In this document: positions 26,729 to 35,747 of the stretch, one piece after another
How positions within the stretch are numbered: the stretch's first letter is position 1
Layout: each line of letters opens with the position of its first letter
Source: Streptomyces fulvorobeus
GTDB lineage: Bacteria > Actinomycetota > Actinomycetes > Streptomycetales > Streptomycetaceae
Length of the DNA: 64,000 nt
Assembly (NCBI RefSeq): GCF_013167895.1
Contig: NZ_BLWC01000001.1
Location: 2,604,001 to 2,668,000, forward strand
Reading direction: 5' to 3'
The notes under the pieces: generated by a model
The model's input: only the letters and a program-made list of their open reading frames with translations
The model's database searches: none
What the model was told of the DNA's origin: nothing
Program-made: the position numbers and the translations under genes

Positions 26729-27474
26729 TTGAGCGATTCGTACGAGACAACCGAGCAGCACCTCGAGCGACTCCTGCGACGCGCCCTCAACTCTTTCGAC
26801 CTGCCCGACAGCACGGTCGACCGGCTGGGGTGCGCGCTTGCGCACAGCACTTCCCTGCACTCCTCACACCACAGCTCGGTCCTGCACCGCGAGACCTACC
26901 GGCACACCTTCCTGCTGCCCGACGGTTCCGCGCTCACCCTCTGGGAGCTCGTGCACAGCAGCGGCCGGGACGTCGCGGCCCCCGCCGCCACGAGCTGTAC
27001 GACGACGAGTCCGACGCGCACGTGGCGGCGGTGCGGCTGGCGGGCAGCTTCTCCGACGCCCCGGCCTTCGGCGACGAGAGCCCGCACGGCGACCTGGAGA
27101 TCCTCACGGTCCTGATGTCCGCTCCCCCGGTCCCGGCGCCCCGGACGTACGCCCCGGACAACTCCGCGGACCACGCGCGCCGGGTCCTGCGCCGCGCGGA
27201 GAACAGCGACCGGCCGGGCGAGGAGACCGCGCGCCTGCTGCGGGCCGCCTTCGCCCATCACATCACCCAGATCTTCGGCCGCCAGTGCCGCGTCGACGGG
27301 CGGGACGCCGGTTTCACGCTCTACGAGCACGCGTTCCTGCTCCTGGACGGCAGCGAGGTCTGCCTCTGGGAGGTCGAGCACACGGCCACGCCGGACGGCC
27401 GTCACATGTGCGAGGTGTACGGGGACGAGCACGCCGCACGCCAGGCCATGGAGAGCCGTACGCGCATCTGCTGA
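26729..27474 (+). pseudogene. DUF6227-like protein, frameshifted
   Basis: A TTG start (26729) with GGAG eight bases upstream opens a frame reading YETTEQHLERLLRRALNSF to VHSSGRDVAAP. The continuation (RHELYDDESDAHVAAVRL to the stop at 27474) lies one frame over. A C6 instead of the observed C5 run at 26979-26983 restores a protein of about 248 residues. It contains two similar halves, each with HRETYRHTFLLPDGS or a related YEHAFLLLDGSE segment followed by LWEL/LWEVEH, so it is an internal duplication. It resembles a Streptomyces family I recall as DUF6227; that name is from memory. Function unknown. Confidence 0.65.
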
Positions 27475-27494
27475 CGCCCTCGGGCGCGGCGTAC

Positions 27495-27536
27495 GACGGC
27501 CCGGACGCCTTCACCGAAGAAGGCGGCCGGGCCGTC
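27495..27536. terminator. bidirectional hairpin between convergent genes
   Basis: An 18-bp stem with one mismatch (27495-27512 and 27519-27536; core GACGGCCCGG) and a 6-base loop lies between stops at 27474 and 27556. Confidence 0.75.
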
Positions 27537-27555
27537 GCACACCCTGACGGGTCAC

Positions 27556-29139
27556 TCAGCGCGTGAGCGCGGACTCCTTGGCGCCGCCGTCCAGCGCCGG
27601 ACCCCCGCCGCCGGCCGGGCCCTCGGCGAACGCGTCGTCGTCCGCCGCGCCCTCGACATGGGCCTTGGGCCTGGCGGGCAGGGCGAACATCACCAGGAAG
27701 ATCACGCCGTGCACCCCTGCCACCCACCACAGGGACTGCTGGAACGCCTCCGCGAACGCCGGTCCCACCGCCTGCGGCAGCGTCGCGTCGTCGATCACCC
27801 CGAAGAAGACCACCGAGACGAGACCGAGCCCCACCGCCGTACCCATCTGCTGGACGGTGTTGATCAGTCCGGACGCCGATCCGGCGTGCTCCCTGGGCAC
27901 CTCGGAGAGCACCGCGTCCGTCAGAGGGGCCACGATCAGCCCCATGCCGGCGCCCATGACGACCAGCGGCAGCACCATCTGCCACGGTGTGATGGCCATG
28001 CCGTAGTGCGCGGACTCCCAGATGTAGAGCAGCAGTCCGGCGATCATCAGCAGCGCGCCCGCCTGAAGGACCTTGCGGCCGAAGCGGGGCACCAGCTTCT
28101 GGACGGAGATCCCGGCCGCGACCGAGACGGCGATGGAGAAGGGGATGCCCGTCGTGCCCGCCCGCAGTTCGCTCCAGCCGAGGCCCATCTGCATGTAGAG
28201 CGTCCAGACCAGGAAGAAGATGCCGAGGCCGATGCCGAAGGTCAGCTGCACGGCGATGCCCGCGGCGAAGCTCCTGACCCGGAACAGCGACAGCTCGACG
28301 AGCGGCGAACCGTCCCTGGCCGCCTTCCGCCGCTCGTACGCGATCAGTGCCAGGAACACCAGGAGGCTGCCCGCCATCGACAGGTGGCCCCACACCGGCC
28401 AGCCCAGTTCGTGGCCACGGGTCAGCGGGAAGATCAGCATCAGCAGGCCGAGCGTCACGAGGGCCACGCCGACCAGGTCGAGGCGCAGCGCCTTGGGCGC
28501 CTTGGACTCACTGATGAACTTGGCCCCCAGGATCAGCCCGGCGATGCCCACGGGCAGGTTGATCAGGAAGATCGGGCGCCATTCCAGGCCGAAGAGGTTC
28601 CAGCCGGTGAGCAGCGCGCCGAGCAGCGGACCTGAGACCGCGCCGAGTCCGACGATCGCGCCGAAGAGGCCGAAGACCTTCCCGCGCTCGTGCGCGGGGA
28701 AGGTGGCGTGCACGATCGACAGCACCTGCGGGACCATCAGCGCCGCCATGGCGCCCTGGAGGATGCGGGAGGCGACCAGCATCCCCGGGTCGGCCGCGAA
28801 GCCGCAGAGCGCGGAGGAGAGGGTGAAGCCGCCGATGCCTATGAGGAACAGCCGCTTGCGGCCGTAGATGTCGCCCAGCCGGCCGCCCGTGATCAGTCCG
28901 GCGGCGAAGGCCAGGGCGTACCCGGCGGTGATCCACTGAACCGAGCTCACCGAGGCGCCCGTGTCCCGCATGATGCTGGGAATGGCGATGTTGACGATCG
29001 TGACGTCGACCAGGTCCATGAAGGCCGCGGTCATCACGATGGCGAGCGCGTACCAGCGGCGCCGGTCCGCCGGGGCCGCGGGGTCCCCGTTCGCCGTGCG
29101 GGTGGCCGTCATGGACGACGGCGGTTCGGAAGAAGTCAT
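27556..29139 (-). CDS. DHA2 family MFS drug exporter
   Basis: This 527-residue, 14-helix transporter of the drug:H+ antiporter-2 family has DVTIVNIAIPSI in TM1 (motif D1), GRLGDIYGRKRLFLIG (motif A) and GPLLGALLTGW (motif C). The C-terminal 30 residues are acidic and Gly-rich. It probably exports amphipathic drugs or dyes. It is divergent from a WYL-domain regulator starting at 29201, whose promoter region is only about 60 bp, so that regulator likely controls it. ATG at 29139. Confidence 0.88.
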   Translation of the reverse strand: MTSSEPPSSMTATRTANGDPAAPADRRRWYALAIVMTAAFMDLVDVTIVNIAIPSIMRDTGASVSSVQWITAGYALAFAAGLITGGRLGDIYGRKRLFLIGIGGFTLSSALCGFAADPGMLVASRILQGAMAALMVPQVLSIVHATFPAHERGKVFGLFGAIVGLGAVSGPLLGALLTGWNLFGLEWRPIFLINLPVGIAGLILGAKFISESKAPKALRLDLVGVALVTLGLLMLIFPLTRGHELGWPVWGHLSMAGSLLVFLALIAYERRKAARDGSPLVELSLFRVRSFAAGIAVQLTFGIGLGIFFLVWTLYMQMGLGWSELRAGTTGIPFSIAVSVAAGISVQKLVPRFGRKVLQAGALLMIAGLLLYIWESAHYGMAITPWQMVLPLVVMGAGMGLIVAPLTDAVLSEVPREHAGSASGLINTVQQMGTAVGLGLVSVVFFGVIDDATLPQAVGPAFAEAFQQSLWWVAGVHGVIFLVMFALPARPKAHVEGAADDDAFAEGPAGGGGPALDGGAKESALTR

Positions 29140-29200
29140 GGGGAGAAGCTAATCCTCGATCAGGACAGTTCGTGACCTGATGGAGGAGCATCCTGACGGC

Positions 29201-30220
29201 ATGACCGATACCCCGGCACGGCTCCTGAACCTCCTGTCGCTCCTCCAGACACCGCGCGAGTGGCCGGGCACCGAGCTGGCGGGCCGGCTCGATGTCAGCC
29301 CGCGCACCATCCGCCGCGACATCGACCGGCTCAGGGGCCTCGGCTACCCGGTCGAGGCGACGCGCGGCTCGGTCGGCGGTTACCGCCTGGTCGCGGGCGC
29401 CGCCATGCCGCCCCTGCTGCTCGACGACGAGGAGGCGGTGGCCATCGCTGTCGGCTTGCGGGCCGGGGCCGGGCACGCCATCGAGGGAGTGGACGAGGCG
29501 TCCGTACGGGCGCTGGCCAAGCTGGAGCAGGTGCTGCCCTCACGGCTGCGCCACCGGGTCTCGTCCCTCCAGAACGCCACCCTGCCGCTCACCCGCGGCG
29601 ACGGTGCCACGATCGACCCGCGCACGCTCACGGTGATGGCGTCGGCGGTCACCGGGCGGGAGCGGCTGCGGTTCGCGTACCGCGCGGGGGACGGCGCCGA
29701 GACGAGGCGGCTGGTGGAACCGCTGCGGCTGGTGAGCACCGGGCACCGCTGGTATCTCGTCGCCTACGACATGGAGCGCGAGGACTGGCGCACGTTCCGG
29801 GTCGACCGGGTCAGTGAGCCGGTGGCGACCGGGGCCCGCTTCACGCCGCGCGCGCTGCCCGGGGGAAACGGGGAGGACGGGGAGAATGGGAAGGAAGGCG
29901 AGAACGGCAGGGAAGAGGACGCCGCCCGGTTCCTCGCCCGGTCGATGTCCCGGATGCAGGCAGGGCTGCGGATCGACGTCACCTTCCGGGCTCCGGCGCA
30001 CTTCGTGGCGGCACGTCTGCCGTCGGTGCTCGGTGCGCCGGAGCCGGCCGGCGAGGACAGCTGCCGGCTGCGGGCCGTCTCGACGGACTCCCTGGAGTGG
30101 GTGGCGCTGAGGCTGGCGCTCGTCGACTGCGAGTTCACGGCACACGAGCCGCCGCAGCTGGTGGAGTACCTGAGCGACCTGGGCGGCCGGCTGACCCGGG
30201 CGTCGTCCGCGGCGCCCTGA
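29201..30220 (+). CDS. HTH-WYL (DeoR/YafY-like) transcriptional regulator
   Basis: This 339-residue regulator has an N-terminal winged helix (about residues 5-55: LLQTPREWPGTELAGRLDVSPRTIRRDIDRL) and a central WYL domain (LVEPLRLVSTGHRWYLVAYD). The WCX-type C-terminal domain follows. A Gly/Asn/Glu-rich stretch around residue 220 (GGNGEDGENGKEGENGREE) interrupts the WCX domain and looks like a recent repeat expansion. ATG 29201 was preferred over ATG 29180 because GGAGGA lies between them. It is divergent from the DHA2 exporter it probably controls. Confidence 0.85.
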   Translation: MTDTPARLLNLLSLLQTPREWPGTELAGRLDVSPRTIRRDIDRLRGLGYPVEATRGSVGGYRLVAGAAMPPLLLDDEEAVAIAVGLRAGAGHAIEGVDEASVRALAKLEQVLPSRLRHRVSSLQNATLPLTRGDGATIDPRTLTVMASAVTGRERLRFAYRAGDGAETRRLVEPLRLVSTGHRWYLVAYDMEREDWRTFRVDRVSEPVATGARFTPRALPGGNGEDGENGKEGENGREEDAARFLARSMSRMQAGLRIDVTFRAPAHFVAARLPSVLGAPEPAGEDSCRLRAVSTDSLEWVALRLALVDCEFTAHEPPQLVEYLSDLGGRLTRASSAAP

Positions 30221-30333
30221 GCGGGGAACGGAAGCGGTATGGAAGCGAAACGGACGCGGGTCGGACGTGGGACGGACGCGGGGAACCAGGGCAGTGGCCG
30301 GGCCGGAGCGAGGTGCGCGGCCCGGACATGAAT

Positions 30334-30368
30334 GAGCCCCGGCGCCGGGGGGGTGGGCGCCGGGACTC
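30334..30368. terminator. terminator hairpin between WYL regulator and hrdD
   Basis: The arms GAGcCCCGGCGCC (30334-30346) and GGCGCCGGGaCTC (30356-30368) pair with a single mismatch and a 9-base loop. It sits between the convergent WYL and hrdD genes. The remainder of 30221-30425 holds nothing recognisable. Confidence 0.65.
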
Positions 30369-30425
30369 AGCTCATGGTGCCGGCCGGTGCGAACCGGCTT
30401 GATTGTGAGGTTACGGGTAATCCGC

Positions 30426-31424
30426 TCACGCCGCAGCGTCAAAGCCCGTGTCGTGAGCCATTCGCTTCAATTCCAGTAGCGCGTGCTTCTCGATCTGACG
30501 GATTCGCTCCCGGGTCAGACCGTGCTGCTTGCCGACCTCGGTGAGGGTCCGCTCGCGGCCGTCCTCGATTCCGTACCTCATACGGATGATCGACGCCGTC
30601 CTGTTGTCGAGCTTGCCTATGAGGTCCTCCAGCTCCTCGCTGCGCAGCAGCGCCATCACGGACGTCTCCGGGGAGACGGCGGACGTGTCCTCGAGGAGGT
30701 CGCCGAACTGGGTGTCTCCGTCGTCGTCCACGGACATGTTGAGGCTGACCGGGTCGCGGGCCCAGTCCAGGACGTTGCCCACGCGCTCCGTGGTCGAGTC
30801 CAGCTCGGCGGCGATCTCCGCGTGCTCCGGGTCGCGCCCGTGCTCGCGGTTGAACTCACGCTGCACCCGGCGGATACGGCCGAGCTCCTCCACCAGGTGG
30901 ACGGGGAGCCGGATCGTGCGGGACTGGTCGGCTATGGAACGGGTGATGGCCTGGCGAATCCACCACGTCGCGTACGTGGAGAACTTGAATCCCTTGGCGT
31001 AGTCGAACTTCTCGACCGCGCGCACCAGCCCGGCGTTGCCTTCCTGGATCAGGTCGAGCAGGGGCAGACCCGCTCGCGGGTAGCGTCGGGCAACGGCGAC
31101 GACCAGCCTGAGGTTGGACCGGATGAAGACGTCCTTCGCGCGTTCGCCTTCGGCGACGAGCGCCTCCAGCTCCGCACGCTTCGCTCCGCCGGCTTCGCTC
31201 TCCACCTCGCCGTCGAGGATCTGCTGGGCGTAGACGCCCGCCTCGATGGTCTGCGAGAGATCGACTTCCTTCGCGGCGTCGAGCAGGGGGGTACGAGCGA
31301 TTTCTTCCAGGTACATGCCGACCAGGTCGCGATCGGCGATTTCCCCGCCCACGGCGCGAACACTGCTCGCCCGGCTTGTCCCACCGGTGGTGGACGAACG
31401 ACGGGCGACGGCACGGGTTGCCAT
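30426..31424 (-). CDS. hrdD: RNA polymerase sigma factor HrdD (group 2 sigma-70)
   Basis: This 332-residue sigma factor has region 1.2 (DLVGMYLEEIARTPLL), region 2 (RSNLRLVVAVARRYPRAGLPLLDLIQEGNAGLVRAVEKFDY and FSTYATWWIRQAITR), region 3 and region 4 (TLTEVGKQHGLTRERIRQIEKHALLELK). It lacks the long N-terminal region 1.1 of HrdB. The N-terminus MATRAVARRSSTTGG matches HrdD, and the location near mscL, mtnP and galU agrees with the S. coelicolor hrdD region; HrdA or HrdC are less likely. ATG at 31424 has AAGGGAG upstream. A sigma-R-type promoter precedes it, as known for hrdD in S. coelicolor. Confidence 0.85.
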   Translation of the reverse strand: MATRAVARRSSTTGGTSRASSVRAVGGEIADRDLVGMYLEEIARTPLLDAAKEVDLSQTIEAGVYAQQILDGEVESEAGGAKRAELEALVAEGERAKDVFIRSNLRLVVAVARRYPRAGLPLLDLIQEGNAGLVRAVEKFDYAKGFKFSTYATWWIRQAITRSIADQSRTIRLPVHLVEELGRIRRVQREFNREHGRDPEHAEIAAELDSTTERVGNVLDWARDPVSLNMSVDDDGDTQFGDLLEDTSAVSPETSVMALLRSEELEDLIGKLDNRTASIIRMRYGIEDGRERTLTEVGKQHGLTRERIRQIEKHALLELKRMAHDTGFDAAA

Positions 31425-31485
31425 GCGTGCTCCCTTGCTGAGTAGGTCGCGACACCCTCTCGGGTGCCCTGCATCCGATGGAAAC

Positions 31486-31511
31486 AACGACTGGAATCCG
31501 GACAGAATTCC
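31486..31511 (-). promoter_or_regulatory. sigma-R-type promoter of hrdD
   Basis: On the minus strand GGAAT (31511-31507), an 18-base spacer and GTT (31488-31486) match the Streptomyces sigma-R consensus GGAAT-N18-GTT exactly, about 60 bases upstream of the hrdD ATG. hrdD is a known sigma-R target in S. coelicolor. The rest of the 386-bp gap (31425-31810) holds no convincing gene; a 19-codon ORF with GAAGGA upstream starts at 31573 on the plus strand. Confidence 0.75.
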
Positions 31512-31810
31512 CCTGGGCCCCATTCGCTTTCGCGATCATGCAGTACCCTGTCGCCCCTCACGGGAAGGACACATGGTGCAGATACCCCCAGAAGCGCAGG
31601 TCAGACCTGGCATTCAGGGGGATGCGCCGTAGCTCACCGGCATCCGCGGCTCCTGCGCCTGTGAGACCGCCCTCACATACGGCGCGGTTCTCCGCACTTC
31701 CGGGCAGCGCCTCCCGTCGTCGCGCTTCCTCACTGAAGACGGCACGCACCGCGCCCCGGTTGCCCGGGAGCGCGGCGAACACCCGAACGCCCCCGACCCT
31801 GCGGAGATGT

Positions 31811-32590
31811 TCAGCCGAACTGCACCGAACGTTTGGCCAGCCCCATCCAGAAGCCGTCGATGACGCTCCGCCCCCGGTCGAGGTCCTGCTCGGCCGCGCC
31901 CAGCGTGACGAAGAGCGGCGCGAGGTGCTCCGTACGCGGATGGGCCAGCCGGCCCGCGGGTGAGGCGTGCTCGAAGTCCAGCAGCGCGTCGACGTCCCGC
32001 GCCAGGAGCGCCCGGTTCCCCCAGTCGTCGAACTCCGCCGACCAGCCCGGTACGCCGCCCTGGTGCCGCAGCGCGGCCAGGTTGTGGGTGAAGAAGCCGC
32101 TTCCGACGATCAGCACCCCCTCGTCCCGCAGGGGGGCCAGCTTGCGGCCGATTCCCATCAGCTTCCGCGGGTCGAGGCTGGGCAGGGATATCTGGAGTAC
32201 GGGAATGTCGGCGCGCGGGTACATCTCCACGAGGGGTACGTACGCGCCGTGGTCGAGCCCGCGGTCCGGGGTGTCCTGGACCGGCGTACCGGCGCCGCGC
32301 AGCAGCTTGCGGACGTTCTCCGCGAGCGCGGGGGCGCCGGGAGCCGCGTACCGCACCCGGTAGTAGTGCTCGGGGAAGCCCCAGAAGTCGTACACGAGCG
32401 GCATGGTCCGAACGGCGCCGAGTGCGAGCGGGGCCTCCTCCCAGTGGGCGGAGACCATCAGGATCGCGGAGGGGCGGGGCAGGGTGGCGGACCAGGCGGC
32501 CAGTTCGCCCGGCCAGAGCGGGTCGTCGGCGAGCGGGGGCGCCCCGTGGGAGAGGTAGAGGGCGGGCATGCGCTCCGCTGTGACAGTCAT
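31811..32590 (-). CDS. LigB/DODA-type class III extradiol ring-cleavage dioxygenase
   Basis: This 259-residue protein contains SHGAPPL (metal-binding His), MVSAHWEE (second His), GLDHGAYVPL and GSGFFTHN, the pattern of the DODA/YgiD subgroup of class III extradiol dioxygenases. These use Fe(II) or Zn(II) to open catechol-type rings. ATG at 32590. It is divergent from a MarR regulator, an arrangement commonly seen for aromatic-compound-responsive pairs. Substrate unknown. Confidence 0.85.
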   Translation of the reverse strand: MTVTAERMPALYLSHGAPPLADDPLWPGELAAWSATLPRPSAILMVSAHWEEAPLALGAVRTMPLVYDFWGFPEHYYRVRYAAPGAPALAENVRKLLRGAGTPVQDTPDRGLDHGAYVPLVEMYPRADIPVLQISLPSLDPRKLMGIGRKLAPLRDEGVLIVGSGFFTHNLAALRHQGGVPGWSAEFDDWGNRALLARDVDALLDFEHASPAGRLAHPRTEHLAPLFVTLGAAEQDLDRGRSVIDGFWMGLAKRSVQFG

Positions 32591-32634
32591 GGCACTCCCC
32601 GTCGGGCGGTGGGCTGACCTGTTCGATCAGTTAA

Positions 32635-32692
32635 TTGAGACTTCAAGTTCTGAGTGACAGAGACCTTAGCCTCATCTAGTTCAACTTTCAAG
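32635..32692. promoter_or_regulatory. TTCAA-type repeats in dioxygenase/marR divergent promoter
   Basis: TTGA-GACT-TCAA (32635-32646) is a short palindrome. TTCAA recurs twice on the plus strand within AGTTCAACTTTCAAG (32679-32692). These AT-rich elements stand out in a GC-rich background and are plausible MarR operator sites. A -10-like TACAGT lies at 32703, close to the MarR start. Confidence 0.4.
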
Positions 32693-32714
32693 AAAGAGTC
32701 GTACAGTGGACCCC

Positions 32715-33218
32715 ATGACCACGGCATCCACCGGCGCACCCCGCTGGCTCACCGACGAGGAACAGAGCGTCTGGCGGGCCTACCTCCACGCCACCACGCT
32801 CCTGGAGGACCATCTCGACCGTCAGTTGCAGCGCGACGCCGGCATGCCTCACATCTACTACGGCCTGCTCGTCCAGCTCTCCCAGGCGCCCGGCCGCCGG
32901 ATGCGGATGACGGAACTGGCCAAGGACGCCAAGATCACCCGCTCCCGCCTCTCGCACGCCGTCGCCCGGCTGGAGAAGAACGGCTGGGTACGCCGCGAGG
33001 ACTGCCCCTCCGACCGGCGCGGCCAGAACGCCGTCCTCACCGAGGAGGGCTCCGAGATGCTCCGGCGTTCCGCGCCAGGCCATGTCGCCGCCGTACGCCA
33101 GGCGATGTTCGACCGGCTCACGCCCGAACAGGTCCGCGGGCTCGGCGAGATCATGCGGGTGATGGCCGCCGGGCTGGAGCCGGAGGGCGCGGGCGCCGAC
33201 CTCCCCTGGCTGCGCTGA
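32715..33218 (+). CDS. MarR family transcriptional regulator
   Basis: This regulator of about 167 residues has a winged helix: YYGLLVQLSQAPGRRMRMTELAKDAKITRSRLSHAVARLEKNGWVRRED, followed by the wing motif DRRGQNAVLTEEG. ATG 32715 lies three codons after a GTG at 32706, and a -10-like TACAGT sits a few bases upstream, so the mRNA may be leaderless. It is divergent from the LigB dioxygenase and is followed by a very strong hairpin. Confidence 0.87.
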   Translation: MTTASTGAPRWLTDEEQSVWRAYLHATTLLEDHLDRQLQRDAGMPHIYYGLLVQLSQAPGRRMRMTELAKDAKITRSRLSHAVARLEKNGWVRREDCPSDRRGQNAVLTEEGSEMLRRSAPGHVAAVRQAMFDRLTPEQVRGLGEIMRVMAAGLEPEGAGADLPWLR

Positions 33219-33253
33219 GACCCTCCCCGGCCGGCATGACGGCCGCCGGATGA

Positions 33254-33300
33254 CACACGTCCGCCCCGGCTCCGGTGTACGGAGCCGGGGCGGACGTGTG
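33254..33300. terminator. 20-bp perfect hairpin between convergent genes
   Basis: The arms at 33254-33273 and 33281-33300 are perfectly complementary over 20 bp (core CGTCCGCCCCGGCTCC) with a 7-base loop. It lies between the MarR stop (33218) and the DHA2 exporter stop (33317) and serves both. Confidence 0.9.
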
Positions 33301-33316
33301 GATCACGCCGGACGCG

Positions 33317-34852
33317 TCAGTGTGCGACGACCGGAATCCTGAGGTCGTCCTGGACGCCGTCGCCGGTCCCGGTGGCCGAGCCGTGCGCTCCGGTGTCCGG
33401 GCGTCCCGTGTTGATCAGCCACACCGCGATCGCCGAGGCGGCGACGAGGATGCCGACCGCCCACCAGATCGCGCTGGTGAAGCCGGCGACCATGGCCTGG
33501 AACTGGAGCAGCTTCGGGTCCGAGGCGCCCGCGGCGTGGTCCGCGATGTACGCCGTGGTGGCGCCGGCCGCGATCGTGTTCAGCAGGGCGGTGCCGATGG
33601 CGCCGCCGACCTGCTGCGAGGTGTTGACCATCGCCGACGCGACACCCGCGTCACGCGGCTCGATGCCGTGCGTGGCCAGCGACATGGCCGGCATGAACGC
33701 CGTACCCATACCGAGGCCGAGGAACAGCTGGCCGAAGAGGATGACGCCGGCGTAGCTGGAGTCGGTCTCCAGCTGGGTGAGCAGCAGCATGCCGAACGCG
33801 GCCACCAGGAAGCCGGGGCCCATCAGCAGGCGCGGCGGCACCCGGGTCATGAGCCGGGCACCGATCTGGGTGGAACCGGCGATCATGCCCACGATCATCG
33901 GCATGAAGGCGAAGCCGGTCTTGACCGGGGAGTAGCCCTTGACGATCTGGAGGTAGTACGTGAGGAACAGGAAGAGCCCGAACATCGCGATGACGGCGAG
34001 ACCCAGCGAGAGGTAGACCCCGCCGCGGTTGCGCTCGGCGAGCACGCGCAGTGGCATCAGCGGCGACTTCACCCGCGACTCGGTGACGAGGAAGGCGAGG
34101 AGCAGCACGGCGGACGCCACGAACATGGTGACGGTCAGGGAGTCCGTCCAGCCGGACGCCTCGGCGCGGGTGAAGCCGTACACCAGCGAGACGAGACCCA
34201 GCGTGGACAGGATGACGCCGGGGATGTCGAGCGAGGAGCGGTTGCGGGTGCCCGCCGGTTCGCGGATGACGAAGTAGGCGCCCGCGGCGGCGACGATGGC
34301 GAAGGGGATGTTGACGAAGAACGTCCAGCGCCAGTTCAGGTACTCGGTGAGGAAACCGCCCAGGATCAGGCCGACCGCGCCACCGCCACCGGCGATCGCG
34401 CCGTAGATGCCGAACGCCTTGGCGCGCTCCTTGGCATCGGTGAACATCACGGCGAGGAGCGAGAGCGCCGCCGGTGCGAGCAGTGCGCCGAAGACACCCT
34501 GAAGCGCCCTGGAGCCGAACATCATCGCCTCGTTCACCGCCGCCCCGCCCAGGGCGGAGGCCGCGGCGAAGCCGAGGAGGCCGATCACGAAGACCCGCTT
34601 GCGGCCCCAGAGGTCGGCCAGGCGTCCGCCGAAGAGGAGCAGTCCGCCGAAGGCGAGCGCGTAGGCGGTGATGACCCACTGCTTGTTGCCCTCGGAGATG
34701 CCCAGGTCCGTCTGGGCCGAAGGCAGCGCGATGTTCACGATCGTCGCGTCGAGCACGACCATGAGCTGGGCGAGCGCGATGAAGGCCAGTGCTTTCCAGC
34801 GACTGGGGTCGGGGAGCCGTATGTCGGCTGTATTTGACATGGGAGTAGCCAC
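33317..34852 (-). CDS. DHA2 family (EmrB/QacA-like) MFS exporter
   Basis: This 511-residue transporter has 14 predicted helices: VLDATIVNIALPSAQ (motif D1), GRLADLWGRKRVFVIG (motif A) and GGFLTEYLNWRWTFFVNIP (DHA2 signature after motif C). It probably exports toxic compounds. ATG 34852 or 34840. The TetR regulator lies 166 bp upstream on the same strand. Similar in sequence to the exporter at 27556-29139 but not a close duplicate. Confidence 0.88.
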   Translation of the reverse strand: MATPMSNTADIRLPDPSRWKALAFIALAQLMVVLDATIVNIALPSAQTDLGISEGNKQWVITAYALAFGGLLLFGGRLADLWGRKRVFVIGLLGFAAASALGGAAVNEAMMFGSRALQGVFGALLAPAALSLLAVMFTDAKERAKAFGIYGAIAGGGGAVGLILGGFLTEYLNWRWTFFVNIPFAIVAAAGAYFVIREPAGTRNRSSLDIPGVILSTLGLVSLVYGFTRAEASGWTDSLTVTMFVASAVLLLAFLVTESRVKSPLMPLRVLAERNRGGVYLSLGLAVIAMFGLFLFLTYYLQIVKGYSPVKTGFAFMPMIVGMIAGSTQIGARLMTRVPPRLLMGPGFLVAAFGMLLLTQLETDSSYAGVILFGQLFLGLGMGTAFMPAMSLATHGIEPRDAGVASAMVNTSQQVGGAIGTALLNTIAAGATTAYIADHAAGASDPKLLQFQAMVAGFTSAIWWAVGILVAASAIAVWLINTGRPDTGAHGSATGTGDGVQDDLRIPVVAH

Positions 34853-35018
34853 CTAAGGGCGCGCCGGGGGCGCGGGAGTCGTGATGTCGGCGAGGAGAGA
34901 AGAGATAACGGATACGCGATACGGGTGGAGAGGGGCGTGCCGGCCCCCGTGGCGGGGCCGGGCCGGCCGTCAGGTCGAACGGCGTGGCACCGGGTGGTTC
35001 AGATGGGCGTCGCGGGCG

Positions 35019-35687
35019 TCAGTGCCCCCGCCGCAGGTCCTCCAGGGTCGCCGCCGAACCGGGCAGCACGGACCGGGCCGGGGCTTCCAGCCCGTCCAGG
35101 AACAGCTGCAGATGGCGGTGGGTGAAGCGGTCGATGTCCAGGCAGGCGATGCCGGGCAGCGGCCGGGTGAGCTGGGAGAGGGCGACCAGTACGTCACCGA
35201 CGGCGATGTCCGTGCGCATGCGCCCCGCGGTCATGGCGCGCTCCACGAGTCCTTCGACGGCCTTCTCGAGGCGCCGGCGCTCGGCGAGCAGTTCGGGGTG
35301 GTGCTGGTCGAAGCCGCCGGACAGCATCGGACACAGGGCGCCGATCCGTTCGTCGGCGGCGGCGTGCACGAAGCGGCTGAGCGCGGCGAACGGGTCGGAC
35401 TCCGCCGCTACGGCCTCTTCGGCCCGGTCCGTGGTGCGGGAGGTGACCGAGAGGACGACCTCGTGCGTGAGGGCCTCCCGGTCGGCGAAGTTCCGGTAGA
35501 GCGTGGCGTTGCCCACTCCCGCCCGCCGGGCGACCTCGTCGAGGGGCACCTCCGGGCCGAACTCCACGAACATCTCCAGGGCGGCCGTCACGATCCGCTC
35601 CCGGTTGCGCAGGGCGTCGGCCCGGGGACGGGACGCACGGCGCCGGACGAAACAGTTATCGGTCTTGGTACCGGTATCGGTCTTCAC
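35019..35687 (-). CDS. TetR family transcriptional regulator
   Basis: This 222-residue protein has the TetR HTH near residues 27-72 (RERIVTAALEMFVEFGPEVPLDEVARRAGVGNATLYRNFADREAL) and an all-helical ligand domain with LCPMLSGGF. It precedes the DHA2 exporter in the same direction and is the likely repressor of it. The coding start overlaps two copies of ATCGGTCTT (about 35659-35686), which also produce the repetitive N-terminus TDTGTKTD. Confidence 0.87.
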   Translation of the reverse strand: MKTDTGTKTDNCFVRRRASRPRADALRNRERIVTAALEMFVEFGPEVPLDEVARRAGVGNATLYRNFADREALTHEVVLSVTSRTTDRAEEAVAAESDPFAALSRFVHAAADERIGALCPMLSGGFDQHHPELLAERRRLEKAVEGLVERAMTAGRMRTDIAVGDVLVALSQLTRPLPGIACLDIDRFTHRHLQLFLDGLEAPARSVLPGSAATLEDLRRGH

Positions 35688-35747
35688 GACGCAGCCCTTC
35701 CCCTCGTATCGGTGATGCTCGGTGCTCCGGTCCGGCGCCCCCTAAGT

